This document shows positions 48,063-60,100 of a stretch of 64,000 nt of DNA, piece after piece. Every line of letters begins with the position of its first letter. The first letter of the stretch is position 1. The DNA comes from Pteria penguin. Its lineage: Eukaryota > Mollusca > Bivalvia > Pterioida > Pteriidae. The stretch is from the NCBI GenBank assembly GCA_035048485.1, contig CM068588.1, forward strand, positions 2,108,001-2,172,000. Direction: 5' to 3'. The translations under genes were made by a program, and so were the position numbers. The notes under the pieces were generated by a model. That model saw only the letters and a list, made by a program, of their open reading frames with translations, was not told where the DNA came from and made no database searches.

Positions 48063-48985
48063 CCTTTGCCCATGCATTAAGTGACCAGCATTATTATCAA
48101 GAAGGACATTATTTCTATAGAATAGATGTATGGTATTTTTGAATTTTTTGATTGAAAAAAAAAAGAAGAAAGAAATTTATACTAACCTTCAACTTTCTCC
48201 AATTTATTTATCCAAACTTTTATGAAATACTCATTAGTGTTTTGTTTCAGCAAATGAATTATATTGATAAACTTTGCTCAATCAGTGAGAATCATAATTT
48301 ATCAATAATACGTTATGTATTTTTTAATCAAAATCCTGAAGTGATATACTCTGATTGACCGTTTTTGGGAGACACCAAGCTCTTGTTCTTGTGGGCCTGA
48401 ACAGCAGTTCATAACTAGCGATGTCTGTACTGTGTTGATGAAGTCACTTACATGTGTAATGTATTTATAGGTTAATCGTAATTTTATCTATATTAATGAG
48501 TCAGTTGTTGTTTTATATAGCTTTGTAAATCATTTGTTATTTATTGGGTGTTTTTTTTTTTTTTGAGCTTTACAAGTATTTTGGTTAATTTGTGTAACTC
48601 AAGATGTAATTCGTTTATCATGAAGAGCTTTGGACAGAACATAAACAGTATTCTATTAGGGATTATTATGATTTGAGAAGACAATATTGGTGACTTGTTC
48701 ACAATGTAATATATATTTATGATAAAATCATACCTGGATTATGATTTTTAATTTTAAATTTTATACATATAGTGATCATGTCCAGGGTTTGTGTGTCTGG
48801 CTGGTAAGATTCTTTTTTTTTTTTAAGTGGCTAGCAAGCCATATATGTTCTCTTGAACACTATTTCATCAAGTGAACCATCCTGGAAAAATTACTCTAAT
48901 GGTGGATTACAGTACTTTGTAACGGAATTAAATTGGGCATTAATATTACTGTTAAAATGGTACAAATATATACATGAATAAAACT
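48063..48985 (+). other. IPPK 3' untranslated region with poly(A) signal
   Basis: AT-rich non-coding DNA after the IPPK stop. AATAAA at 48977-48982 is the first canonical signal, 915 bases after the stop. Confidence 0.5.
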
Positions 48986-50284
48986 CCTTTTAGGTTTAGA
49001 TAGATCATTTCTGTGGTCGCAGATCACTTTCACTTCACAAGCTTAAGGCAGATTACACAGACCAACCTCTCATGTGTAGGCATGTGCTCTTGCAAAGTAT
49101 GCATTAACCTCACTGTTTAACAGTGTCTTACGTGAATGAGCTCGGATTATTCTCATGCTGTCAGGAATCTTGAAATATTTCTTATGAAATTTACTTGGCA
49201 TAATTTTCATAGATCTTATGTCCTAATGCAATGAACTTTCCCAGGTTTCAGGTTCTGTTTACAGGGAAAGTTAATCAGTACGATTTAGAGAATTTATTTT
49301 CCATGAATGGTTATCTCATATTTTTATGGTGTGCCAAATGACAAGTAGAGAAGAAAAAATAGATAATGCCAGTAGTTTAAGGAAATAAAATATTATCACA
49401 CATAATATTTATCATGTAGTGTAGTATGTTCAAGGTAAAGTGGGAGATTTTCCTCGGCACAAATTCAGGTTGTTATCACGTCACGGTTGATGGATGAATG
49501 ATCGACACAAATGCATGTCAGTTTCGCGGAGACCAAATTCATACTAGTGTACACCTATTACATTTATGATAATGTTTGATTACTGCAAAACATGAAGGAT
49601 TTCATTTTAATGAATGCAACTGCATGGGAGAGTGAAGCCCTCAATAATTGGACTTTTGGTAATTACATATTTATGACTTATTGCAAAAAAAAATAATCAT
49701 GTCTAGGGAAGATATCCAAAGGGAAAAAATTGAAAAAGAAAAAATATGGAATTGTGAACTTTACGTGATTAACAGTATATTTTGTTTTTGTTGTGACCAG
49801 GCTGATGTGTACCATTTTATCTTGGATAAACTGTATGCCATGTCAATGGCAAGGAGTGTCCACAGTCCTTTTGACATACTTGTATTCATGTTTACCAATA
49901 CATGTAATGTCTTCAGTTGAAATCAAATGTTACGAAGTGATTCATATCTTTTATTTATCAATGTATATTTTGCTCACTTTTGTTTATTATTGAATCGTGA
50001 TGTTCATACGGTGTGATGTGTACATTTATACGATCTGATTTACATGTAGGAAAATGGTCATGTATGTATATGCATAATCAGTTGATCTGATACATGTTCA
50101 TGGAAAGCTTGTGCTCTATCTTTTGTCATGTAGAAGTGTGTAACTGGTTTCTTTTACAAATTCACATTTGGGCTATAAGCCTTAAATTATGAATGGTAAT
50201 TATTGAATGTTTGGACCTGAAACCCTCATCAATGATGGATTCACTGTGAGCCGTTACACTGGCCGATAGGCCTAGTAATAAGAT

Positions 50285-50925
50285 TATAGAGATATATTGT
50301 CCAATAAAATCCTCCAAACGGAAGTATGTATAAATCCGATAAAAAATATATGATTCATCTCAAATTTTCAGCCAGGTGGCCTTTTTCAAGAGAAAATTAC
50401 ATAAATAGTACCAGCGCTATGCGATATCCCTCTGTATATACATGATGCCAAGATGAATATCACATAGCGCTAGTACGATACATGATGCCAAGATGGATAT
50501 CACGTAGTGCTAGTACTATACATGATGCCAAGATGGATATCACGTAGGGCTAGCACTATACATGATGCCAAGATGGATATCACATAGTGCTACTTCTATA
50601 TGATGCCAAGATGGATATCACATAGTGCTAGTACTATACATGATGCCAAGATGGATATCACATAGTGCTAGTACTATACATGATGCCAAGATGGATATCA
50701 CATAGTGCTTGTACTATACATGATGCCAAGATGGATATCACATAGCACTAGTACTATACATGATGCCAAGATGGATATCACGTAGGGCTAGCACTATACA
50801 TGATGCCAAGATCGATATCACACAGTGCTTGTACTATTTATGTCATTTTCTCTTGAAAAAGGTCATGCGGCTGAAAATATGAGAAGAGTTTTATATTTTT
50901 TATCGGATAGAGAGATATATAATTA
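50285..50925. repeat. Foldback element carrying a 40-bp minisatellite
   Basis: Left arm (about 50285-50410: TCCGATAAAAAATATATGAT, TTTTCAGCCAGGTGGCCTTT, TTCAAGAGAAAATTACATAA) and right arm (about 50835-50925) are inverted copies of about 90-110 bp. Between them are about ten units of TACATGATGCCAAGATGGAT plus ATCACATAGTGCTAGTACTA. Confidence 0.85.
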
Positions 50926-52629
50926 TATTTTTCCATTACGTTTCACAAGGATTGTTTCCTCTATTTAGTGACAATAGCAACATGCAGTGGCATTGCTCTT
51001 CAGGTATCTGGAACTGTGACCTGAAATTTTATTCATATCATCTATATTCAGTATAGAGATGGAATATTGTTGAATTTGTTTTTGCCTTCTTGTTTTGGCC
51101 AAATGACAATCGTTTTCATCAGTTTTATTAATTAATCTGAACATTTTTTTCAGTAAATCAAGAACAGTAAAACCTGGTTCGACTGTATTCATTCAAGAAA
51201 ATCCAACATTCACATTGCCTTCAGTAATCATATTGTCTGCGGGGAATCACATTGCCTATTGGCTTGTGATTGCACAGATTAATTTTGATCAATTCCCCCT
51301 TTCCTTGAAAATAAAACAATTCCCAGAATAAACAGCAAAAATGATAGACCATATTTTTTCAAATGACTGTAAGCTAAATCTTGTTAGTTCTCTCATAGAA
51401 CAATTTATGACGATTTTGTTATTGAGCGATATTGTTTTGTTTTCACAGTTGTTGTTGGTGCTATAGCAGATTTAATAGCCATGCTAATTTTTCGTTTTGT
51501 CATTTTTAAGTCTTCAAATAGGCACTTATATACACATCATGTGTGCCATTAAACTCGGCAATATGGCTGAGATAGTGTGTTTATGTTTTAGACTTTTATC
51601 TCGTTTTTTTTTAATCTATGAACTACTATGCATTTACTTTGACATTTGTGATCTGGTTTCTCTTATAAAGATCTCCAGTATATTTAAACAGCAAAATGAT
51701 GTGAAAAGTTTGATAACATTTGCTATTCAAAACAAGTTTTTGCTGATGGTTCTATTATCAGTTAAATTGTGCCAAAAGTCAATAGGACACTTCGTTTAAG
51801 AATGCTTCAGATATATTGAGAAATTTAACAGAAAATTTGGAATCTTTAAAAGTAAAAAAGGTTTTGCCTGTTGAATTCAGTCCAGATTGTTTACAGTGCT
51901 CTAATATTTTACATCATTCATTATCTATAAAGTCTTGTATAGCGCAGAAAATTTTGTAACAGAAATGTATACTGTCAACATAGGAACTCCGAACAATAAA
52001 GTGGTTCACTCTTTATTTCCTATACATTACAAGTCATTATGTCATTCAGTTGTGCTATTTCTCTATAACAAGGTACAGCAATGTGAAGTGCCACCTTTTT
52101 ATTGTCATTTGCTAAATGTTCATAGAGATTTCATAATGGAATAAATTATGTTTGTTTATTGTGATTCAGCTTATTTATTAGTTGGCACCAATCAGAATAG
52201 AGAGGTAAGGGTCAAACTGATTACTTTTCTGGTTGAAAGGTTCTTCTTACTAATAATTGGAGTCATGCTGAATAAATGTAATAACCAGTACACTGCAAGA
52301 AGTATTAATTTGTATTCAAGTAGTCCAAAGAATGTTCATAAGCTATGTGTTTCTAATTTACTACTACCTTAGACGCCACCAAGTCAGTTCTATTAAGCAT
52401 CAAGTGGGTGGGTAGGTTTTGCAACCTATGTTGCATTATACACCCATCGCTTAATTTTAGGGTAGTAAATTTCTGCATTTGGCAAAAAATCCAGTTACCT
52501 CGCACACAATACCTGTATCTTTAAGTAAAAATCTGGAAACTTTGATCTAATATTAGTAGTAGGTCACGGTGCACCAATCCGGATGAAGTGAATTGAATGT
52601 GTATTTCTTACGTTATCTGTATCCATAAA

Positions 52630-52692
52630 GAAACAAGAGGCCCAATTGAGCCTATATAGCTCACCTGAGCAGATTGCTCAATCACAAACAAC
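52630..52692. repeat. ACAAGAGGCCCA dispersed repeat start
   Basis: AACAAGAGGCCCAATTGAGC, CTATATAGCTCACCTGAG: an opening I recognise from bivalve repeat families. It adjoins the minus-strand SINE. Confidence 0.4.
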
Positions 52693-52699
52693 TGACTGC

Positions 52700-52858
52700 T
52701 TGATCATTTACATTCCACGCCTTCCGTGACACAGGACCTCGGATTTTACTGTGTCATCCAAAAGACAGAACACCAGTGCACTAATAGCAGGAGTTGAACC
52801 AGTGACCTTTTGGTCACGATCCAAGCACCTCATCCATTAGTCTACACCGGCTTGACTG
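52700..52858 (-). repeat. tRNA-derived SINE on minus strand
   Basis: Minus strand: AAGCCGGTGTAGACTAATGG (A box), CACTGGTTCAACTCCTGCT (B box), GTGTTCTGTCTTTTGGATGA, CCGAGGTCCTGTGTCACGGA. It lies head to head with the plus-strand copy 90 bp away. Confidence 0.75.
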
Positions 52859-52948
52859 CTTTAAGAAATTTTAATATATATTCTCATGCAAAATTTGTAT
52901 TTTTAACAAAATCTGTAAACTTACTTCTCTGCATTGTATAAATCAATA

Positions 52949-53222
52949 CAAGCTGGCGTGGCCTAGTGGTATCGCGCTGGACTCCTGATTGGGAGGCCGT
53001 GGTTCGAGTCCTGCTCTGGTCATGCCGGTGTTCTGTCTTTCGGATGAGACAGTAAAAACCAAGGCCCCGTGTCATGATATGCATGGCACGTTAAAGATCC
53101 CTCCCTGCTCCGGGTGGGTCCGTTGCAAAGGTCAAAATTTGTATGCCCCACATCAGGCAGATGCCGTCACCATATATATGAAATATTCGTGCTGTGACGT
53201 TAAACAAAAATCAATCAATCAT
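52949..53222 (+). repeat. Full-length tRNA-derived SINE (best copy)
   Basis: tRNA-like head with A box (TGGCCTAGTGGTATCGCGCT) and B box (GTGGTTCGAGTCCTGCTCTG). Then the core TCTTTCGGATGAGACAGTAA, GGCCCCGTGTCATGATATGC, GTTAAAGATCCCTCCCTGCT, GGTCCGTTGCAAAGGTCAAA, CATCAGGCAGATGCCGTCAC and the tail CAATCAATCATTCA. At about 270 bp it is the reference for the other copies in this window. No real tRNA gene is claimed. Confidence 0.85.
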
Positions 53223-53865
53223 TCAGTATTATAAATCAATACAAAGATGAAAAAATATCTGAAAAAGATGAATCAGAGTTCTTTTTCCATTTTGTTTTCT
53301 TGATATATAAAATCTAGTTTTGGTGTAGAATGAACAGAAAACATTTGGCAGTATTTGAACTGGTTCCCTTCAGGGTGGAAAACAAGTCTAATCAAAATTT
53401 GGGTATAAGTCATGAAAAACCAAGAAAACTTATCTCTGACATGAAACTTTCAAAAAGATACTTTGTAAAAAAAAGTGATAAAAATACTTCATGGGATAAA
53501 AAATCTAATGATGGGCATAAAAAATAACTGCATGACCTAGATTAAACTTGAGGTAGATGGTGACAGTGATATCCTGTCTCCTCATTCAATGATTATTTAA
53601 TTTACATAGTTAAGGAGGGGCAAACTGGTCCAAAGGAATAGCACTGGACTTTGATTTCTGGTCACTGGTGGGGTTTGAACCTGGACCTCTTGAACTACGC
53701 ATGTTACGGATAGAGTTACATGGGTTTCAACTATGTATGCTAAATAATGTGCGATGTGTTCACTCACTTAAATTCACAGCTTTTCATGAGTGAAATGCAT
53801 TGTGAGGGGATGTCTTACTCAAGACAGTTCTTGAAAGAATACAAAATAACCTTTCACACCAGAGT

Positions 53866-53871
53866 TTTATT
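53866..53871 (-). other. Candidate poly(A) signal for MRPL42
   Basis: AATAAA on the minus strand, 208 bases after the MRPL42 stop codon. Confidence 0.5.
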
Positions 53872-54078
53872 CATAAGAATGCACTACAATGTAGTCCTCC
53901 TGAAGGGTCACACATCATATATATAACTTAAGTCGGAGCTGTTTAATTTATGCCAAACAAGCACCCACTTCAACTTGAATTCTAACAGTTTTGGTAGATC
54001 TACATCCACATAGATTATGTTATATCCACAGCCTTACTGAACTGGACTCCATAAAATCACGACCGAGTCTAAGAGGCA

Positions 54079-54133
54079 CTAGAGACCTGGTCTGTCTCGC
54101 GGGGGATATGGCTTCTTATGTCTCTTCTGACTG
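54079..54133 (-). CDS. MRPL42: MRPL42 last exon
   Basis: Completes codon Asn and encodes SQKRHKKPYPPRDRPGL then TAG (54079-54081). Acceptor TTTTTACAG. It is basic and proline-rich, like the human C-terminus. Confidence 0.9.
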
Positions 54134-57100
54134 CTGTAAAAATAAAAGCAGAATACATTGATTTCTGGGCTAGACCATGATCTTGTATTGACATTGAAGA
54201 CATACACATTCGGATTCACTCAAGTATGAAATGGTGGGTAACCTGTTACTGATTTAATCAGAGGATTACCAAATTGTTCCTTGACATTGCCCTTGGATTT
54301 CCTTGTGTGGCCTTAGGAAAGGCACTTTATCCAAATTGTCTTGGTCTACCCAGGGTTATGGTAATCAGCAGGCAAGTTGACCAGAGGCCTTCATGGAAAA
54401 GGATTAACTTCAAAATTTAAAAATATAGTACCAGCATTCTATCAAGCATTCTATCTTCGCAACAACTCATACACCCTTGGGAGGATTTTAATGAAACTTG
54501 GTACAAAGATCACAATACGTAGATGTGCATATAGTTAGGGGAATGTTGTCTAAAAAGTTTAACAGGAGTTACGGCCCTTGGACTTAAATTTTTATATATA
54601 TACAGTCAAACTTCTATATGTCGAACACTGATATCTCGAATACCCGGGATATCTCGAAGTCGGACGTCGGTCCTGAAAAAAATCCTTCATATTATGATTA
54701 AATTCACCCCGGATATGTCGAACACTGATGTGTTGAATACCATGCTTATCTCGAATACATTTTCAAGGCCCGAAGTTCTTATTTACCCGGTTTATCTCAA
54801 AGTTGGCTTCTTTTTCCCCGCGGCGTCTTTCCTAGTTGACAGATCGCGCGCATGGTTTGATCAGTTGACTGTGTCGACGTACAATGTAGAAAGCGGCAGT
54901 AATTACATAATCAATTGAGTCCATTCATACCTTGTTATTTATACCAATTGTTACCACATAATGATAGCTTATTAAATTTGACATTGCAATTAAAAAAATA
55001 ACATTAACTCAGTTTTTCATACCTGCATTTATTTAAAGAAATTTCTTTACATTGTTCATTAATCTATTTTTATTTCGTATCCATGAGTATGTCTATGTAT
55101 TTTTATGCAAAGTAATAGTAGCTTGATGTGTTTTGAATAAAATAAAATTATGACAAGTTTCTTCACCTCGTCTCATGCATCAGTCTGTCCTTGGTTTTAA
55201 GTAAAGTATACAACAGTTATGTCCTGTATTGAATTTAACATACAAATTTACTGAGAACCAAACACGACGTTTTCAGTTTTGTAGTATATTCTCTTTATAT
55301 ATTTATAAATAAAAGATATGAGATTTAGATTAATTATTTTGTAACTATGTACATAAGCGCGTATTTCTTGATAAATACATCACGTACTATAACAATCACA
55401 CGAGTCAAATGTACCGGCATATGTTAACTTCAAAATTTGTGATCCTAAACTCGAAATTTGGATATCTCGAACTACGGATATCTTGAAGTATTTTCCACGG
55501 TCCCTCCGACTTCGAGATAACAAGGTTTGACTGTATATTAAATTCACCTTGTCCTCGCAACTCCTACTTAACCACTGGGAGGATTTCAATGAGACTTAAT
55601 ACAAAGAACACAATATGTAGATGTGCATATTGTAAGGGAACTTCTATCCAGAAAGTTTTACAGAAGTTATGGCCCTTGGAAAACCACATCCTTCAAAAAC
55701 TTTGCTGCCGGCGAGGGCATTCTTTGCACACCAACACATAAGTCTTATACATACCCTGGATGGTGTTAATTATAGACTTACTTTGGATACCACATGTGCT
55801 TGGAAGTGAAGAAAATGTTGGCCAGCTCGTGCTTGCTTGGTCCTTCTTTCCTAAATCTTGACAAGTATGAATGGTAATGCTCCTTTTTCATTATGGAATC
55901 AGCCTGAAATACGAGGTCCATGTTAACAAAACAGTCACATGACCGATTCTCATTCAAACAATGATGACCCAACAGTTCAATTACAACCTCGTAAGATCAA
56001 ACTGAGCTTCATTAAACGTGGAGGTTGAACCCTTTATTTTATACTAATTCTCCAAGGTCTTTTTTTAAGTTTTCACTTGTTCAGAATTAACTCTATATAT
56101 ATGAAGCCAAGCCTGGTTAGTGAGTGACTGGAAACTTGTTCATACAGACCAACACCCCATTTTACTAAAGCACTTCTGACAAATCCTAAATTTGTGACAC
56201 CTGAAATAATAGGAAATTTCCGTGAATAATCTAAAATAAATACGGTTTTGGCTAAAAACTAGCAAAAATAAAGTAAACGTGCAGAAAATCTGTCATTTCT
56301 GTGTATACTTCTGTTAAATGTGTCATCAAATATCTATAGTTTGTCATACATTCTTTTGTGAATCGGGTGCCAGGCACATAAGTGGTGTAGTGGTGAAGAT
56401 TTCTCTCGAGTTACAGGGGATCCATCATAAACATACACACCAAGCTGCACTTCAACATATCACAACAAGGCTGAAAATTTTTCGAAATTCTTATTTTCAT
56501 CCAAGGGCAGTAATTTTGGTAAAACTGGTTCCATTGCAAAAAAGTCACATTAATGCTGTATGCTTTTATGTTTTACTGTAAAGTAGTGGTTTTCACACAG
56601 TTTTTTCTTTAACGTCCCCTTTGTTTTCCTTCAGATATCTGCTTGTCAGACATTTTTTCTCAAATTTAAGACCTCAGAGACACATCCACAAATTTTACCC
56701 TTTACAATAATTACTGGTTTTCAAGGTAATTTATCATGTTCTGCCTCTCTATCTTTCTGATGACACGGTATAATCCAAGAACCCTTGGATCTTTTGTTCC
56801 TCAGTCAACATTCTATGATCCCATCTAGCGAGACTTTAGACATGACTAGGATGTCGGTTAAAATCTATTGAACAGCCCCATAAGTTATGCCAACTTCTTT
56901 GGCTATATCTTGGAAGCTTTGCCTTCTGTCACGCATGACAAGAGTGTGCACAATATCAACGTTTTCGTCTGTTAAAGCTTCCTGGGGACGTCCAGACTAT
57001 TCATCATCTTCAACCCTCTCCCTCCATCTTCTAACTTCAGCAGCCTAATTTTAACTAGACTATAAGAAGGCGACTCATTCCCAAGGATTTTCATGAAGTC

Positions 57101-60100
57101 CTCGTCCCCTTTTTACATCAATACGTAATCACTAATATCAGTTTGCTTCATTTCTGCCGTTTGCCTAACCCTTCAACTTTTAACAGTCAATTCTGTGTAG
57201 AATCAAAGTTTGGAAATACTTGTCTCTCTACCAAAAACGTTCAGTAGGATTTGATTGGGATTTTATATTCATTTATTGTATCGAAGTTTATTTTGAGTTG
57301 AGAACATTTTTATCATACATGGTACATTTGTAGGCCAAACATGACAAAATTCTACCTTGCTCTGTAACTTTCCATTACAAACCCCATACCACTTTAACCC
57401 ACATATCTATCACAAAAATAGTCAGGAAAACATACTTAACAAATTCTCATTGAGATTTAAAAACTTTCTTCAAACAGAAGGATATGTAAAGTGCCAGCTA
57501 TAAATCATATTTAGTTCACTTACCATTTCTAAGTCTACTGGTGAAGTGCTAGGTGAGGTACCAACTATGAAAGTGCTGGGTGAAGTACTAACTATAAATC
57601 ACATTTAGTTCACTTACCATTTCTAAGTCTACTGGTGAAGTGCTGGGTGAAGTACTGACTATAAATCACATTTAGTTCACTTACCATTTCTAAGTCTACT
57701 GGTGAAGTACCAACTATAAATCACATTTAGTTCACTTACCATTTCTAGGTCTACTGGTGAAGTGCTGGGTGAAGTACTGACTATAAATCACATTTAGTTC
57801 ACTTACCATTTCTAAGTCTACTGGTGAAGTACCGACTATAAATCACATTTAGTTCACTTACCATTTCTAGGTCTACTGGTGAAGTGCTGGGTAAATCCTT
57901 CAATAAAATAAAACAATAATCATGATCAAAGTGATAACAAACTGCAATCACGATTTACATTAAATTTGGAGATAAAAATATTTATTCTGGTTTGACCAAG
58001 ATAAAGTGACACATTCATACTAAATTAAAACACTCTACTTTTACACTGTAGGAGCATACAAGCTTAAAATTTAGCCACACTCAGATTCACATGCATGAAG
58101 TTAATATCAATATATATCAGTTGCCCCACTTGTGTTTATAAAAAAAGGTAGGTTGATGCAGTTGTATGGCACGGGACTTCTTACCTGGTAACCTAGGTTT
58201 GAATCCAGTTGTTTCTTCAGATTTGTCTAAGGTAATTTATTAATTATCTCCTGTTTCCCTATCTGTCTTTGGATGAGACAGTATGAACTGAAGCACTGTG
58301 TATTGGTATACACTGGCACATAAAAGTGGGTCTAATGATAAGACAAACTAACGAAGCATTGCACCAGTGGGTCCGTAAGACAAACCAATGACACCGTGTG
58401 CCAGTGGGTCCGTAAGACAAACCAACAATGCAATAAACCATTGGGTCAGTAAGACAAACCAACAATGCCATGCCTCAGTGAATTTGTAAGACAAACATAC
58501 AACCCCATGCACCAGTGGGTATGTAAGACAAACCAACGACATCATGCCTAAGTGGGTCTGTAAGACAAACCAACAACGCCATGCCTCAGTGGGTCTGTAA
58601 GACAAACCAACGACGTGATACACCAGCCAGGTGCTGTCATCATGTAAGTGAATCCAGCGGCAGACAACAATAATAAATACACAAGGAACTTTCCAATATA
58701 GTGTGACTGGATTGCAAAGCAGAAGCCATTATCATGATCTCTTTTATACAATTTTGTCCAATTAATAATTACATGTCTTATTTGAAGATGTTTCCAGCAA
58801 GCTGTGGGAGATTTCAACATCTTTTTAGGACAAACAAAGAATGACAAACCCAAAATCAGTCTACATTCAGTGAAGTGTGAAATCAAAGTCACCAAAGTTT
58901 TGAAAGTCAAGAAGAATGTATCAATGACTACAAACCAACCATGTTTGACAGAGGCATCATTAATCATATGCCAGGATCAAAGCTAAATGCAGAATCAGTC
59001 TGTTTTTACTTATTCATGACATCAAGGTCAGGGTCACTTTGCATCAGTCAGGAAGAACTTATCGATATCTTCAACCATTAACAGTATGAAAAACATCAAG
59101 CCAAACACAAAATCAGTCTATGTTCACTGAAGATTGAAATCAAAGTCAAGGGCACCAATTTTTGCACGAGTTGGGAAGGACTTCTAAATATCTACAAATT
59201 GACATACATCATTAAATTTACTACATAAATAGTATAAAAGAGATCAAGCTAAATGCAAAATCAGTCTGTGTTCACTGAACCATGAAATCAAGGTCAAGGT
59301 AATTCTAAGATGTTCGCAAAGACTTTATCAATGCCTACAAACCCACCAACTTTAACCATTGATGATATGCAAGAGATCCAGCTAAATGCAAATTGTTGAC
59401 GCTGGACAGATGGATACAAATCCGAACTCTGCCCATTCATGGACCAGACTTGCTTTGCAATCCGGTCAACAAAACAAAGATTGTATTGCAATTAGTGGTT
59501 TTTCATCACACACAGCATTGTAATTTGAAATACTCAATTTTTCCTAAGGTGTCTTTAAATAATAAAGTCCTTCAATGTAAATTGTCAATAACTTGTATTC
59601 AATTCTTAGTTACTCACACAGAATGTCTGTAAATATTCACACCTGAATGATAATGTCTTATCTACTGTATGTCTGTTCCCGAACGAACCTTTAAAAATGT
59701 CTCATCATATGCAGTTACTTTAAAGTATCAAAATCTTACCTTTGTGTGTTCATAAGGAAAATCTTTGTCTGGATGCCAGCAAATGATCATAGACTCATCT
59801 CTTGCCATTGTCACTTTCCATTGTCTGTCAAAATGAATTGTTACATTTATAACATTTATTTCTAGCCTTTAAGTTTAAGAGACACCTTTCTATGTGACCA
59901 CTTTAATTAAGACTTTCTAAAAGTAGCAGTAACGAGCAACTGTGAACGTTTTCTCTGCATAATTTCAGATAAGTATAAATGATTTTTTATGACTAATTCA
60001 AATTAATGATACATGTTTGTCCAGAGTCTGATTTCACAATGACTGTATGCTTATAGTGTAGTCCGAGGCCTATGTTATTTCATGTAAAAAAAAAACAAGA

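Larger units (their letters stand above)
48986..53865. other. Region between IPPK and MRPL42 3' ends
   Basis: No gene is seen. 49.0-50.28 kb and 51.0-52.6 kb are AT-rich without recognisable features. The rest is a foldback element with a 40-bp minisatellite (50285-50925), an ACAAGAGGCCCA dispersed-repeat start (52630-52690), and two SINEs in opposite orientation (52700-52858 and 52949-53222). Confidence 0.65.

Noticed and set aside
52949..53025. tRNA gene
   Set aside because: A and B boxes are present, but the sequence continues into the SINE core and the acceptor stem does not close.
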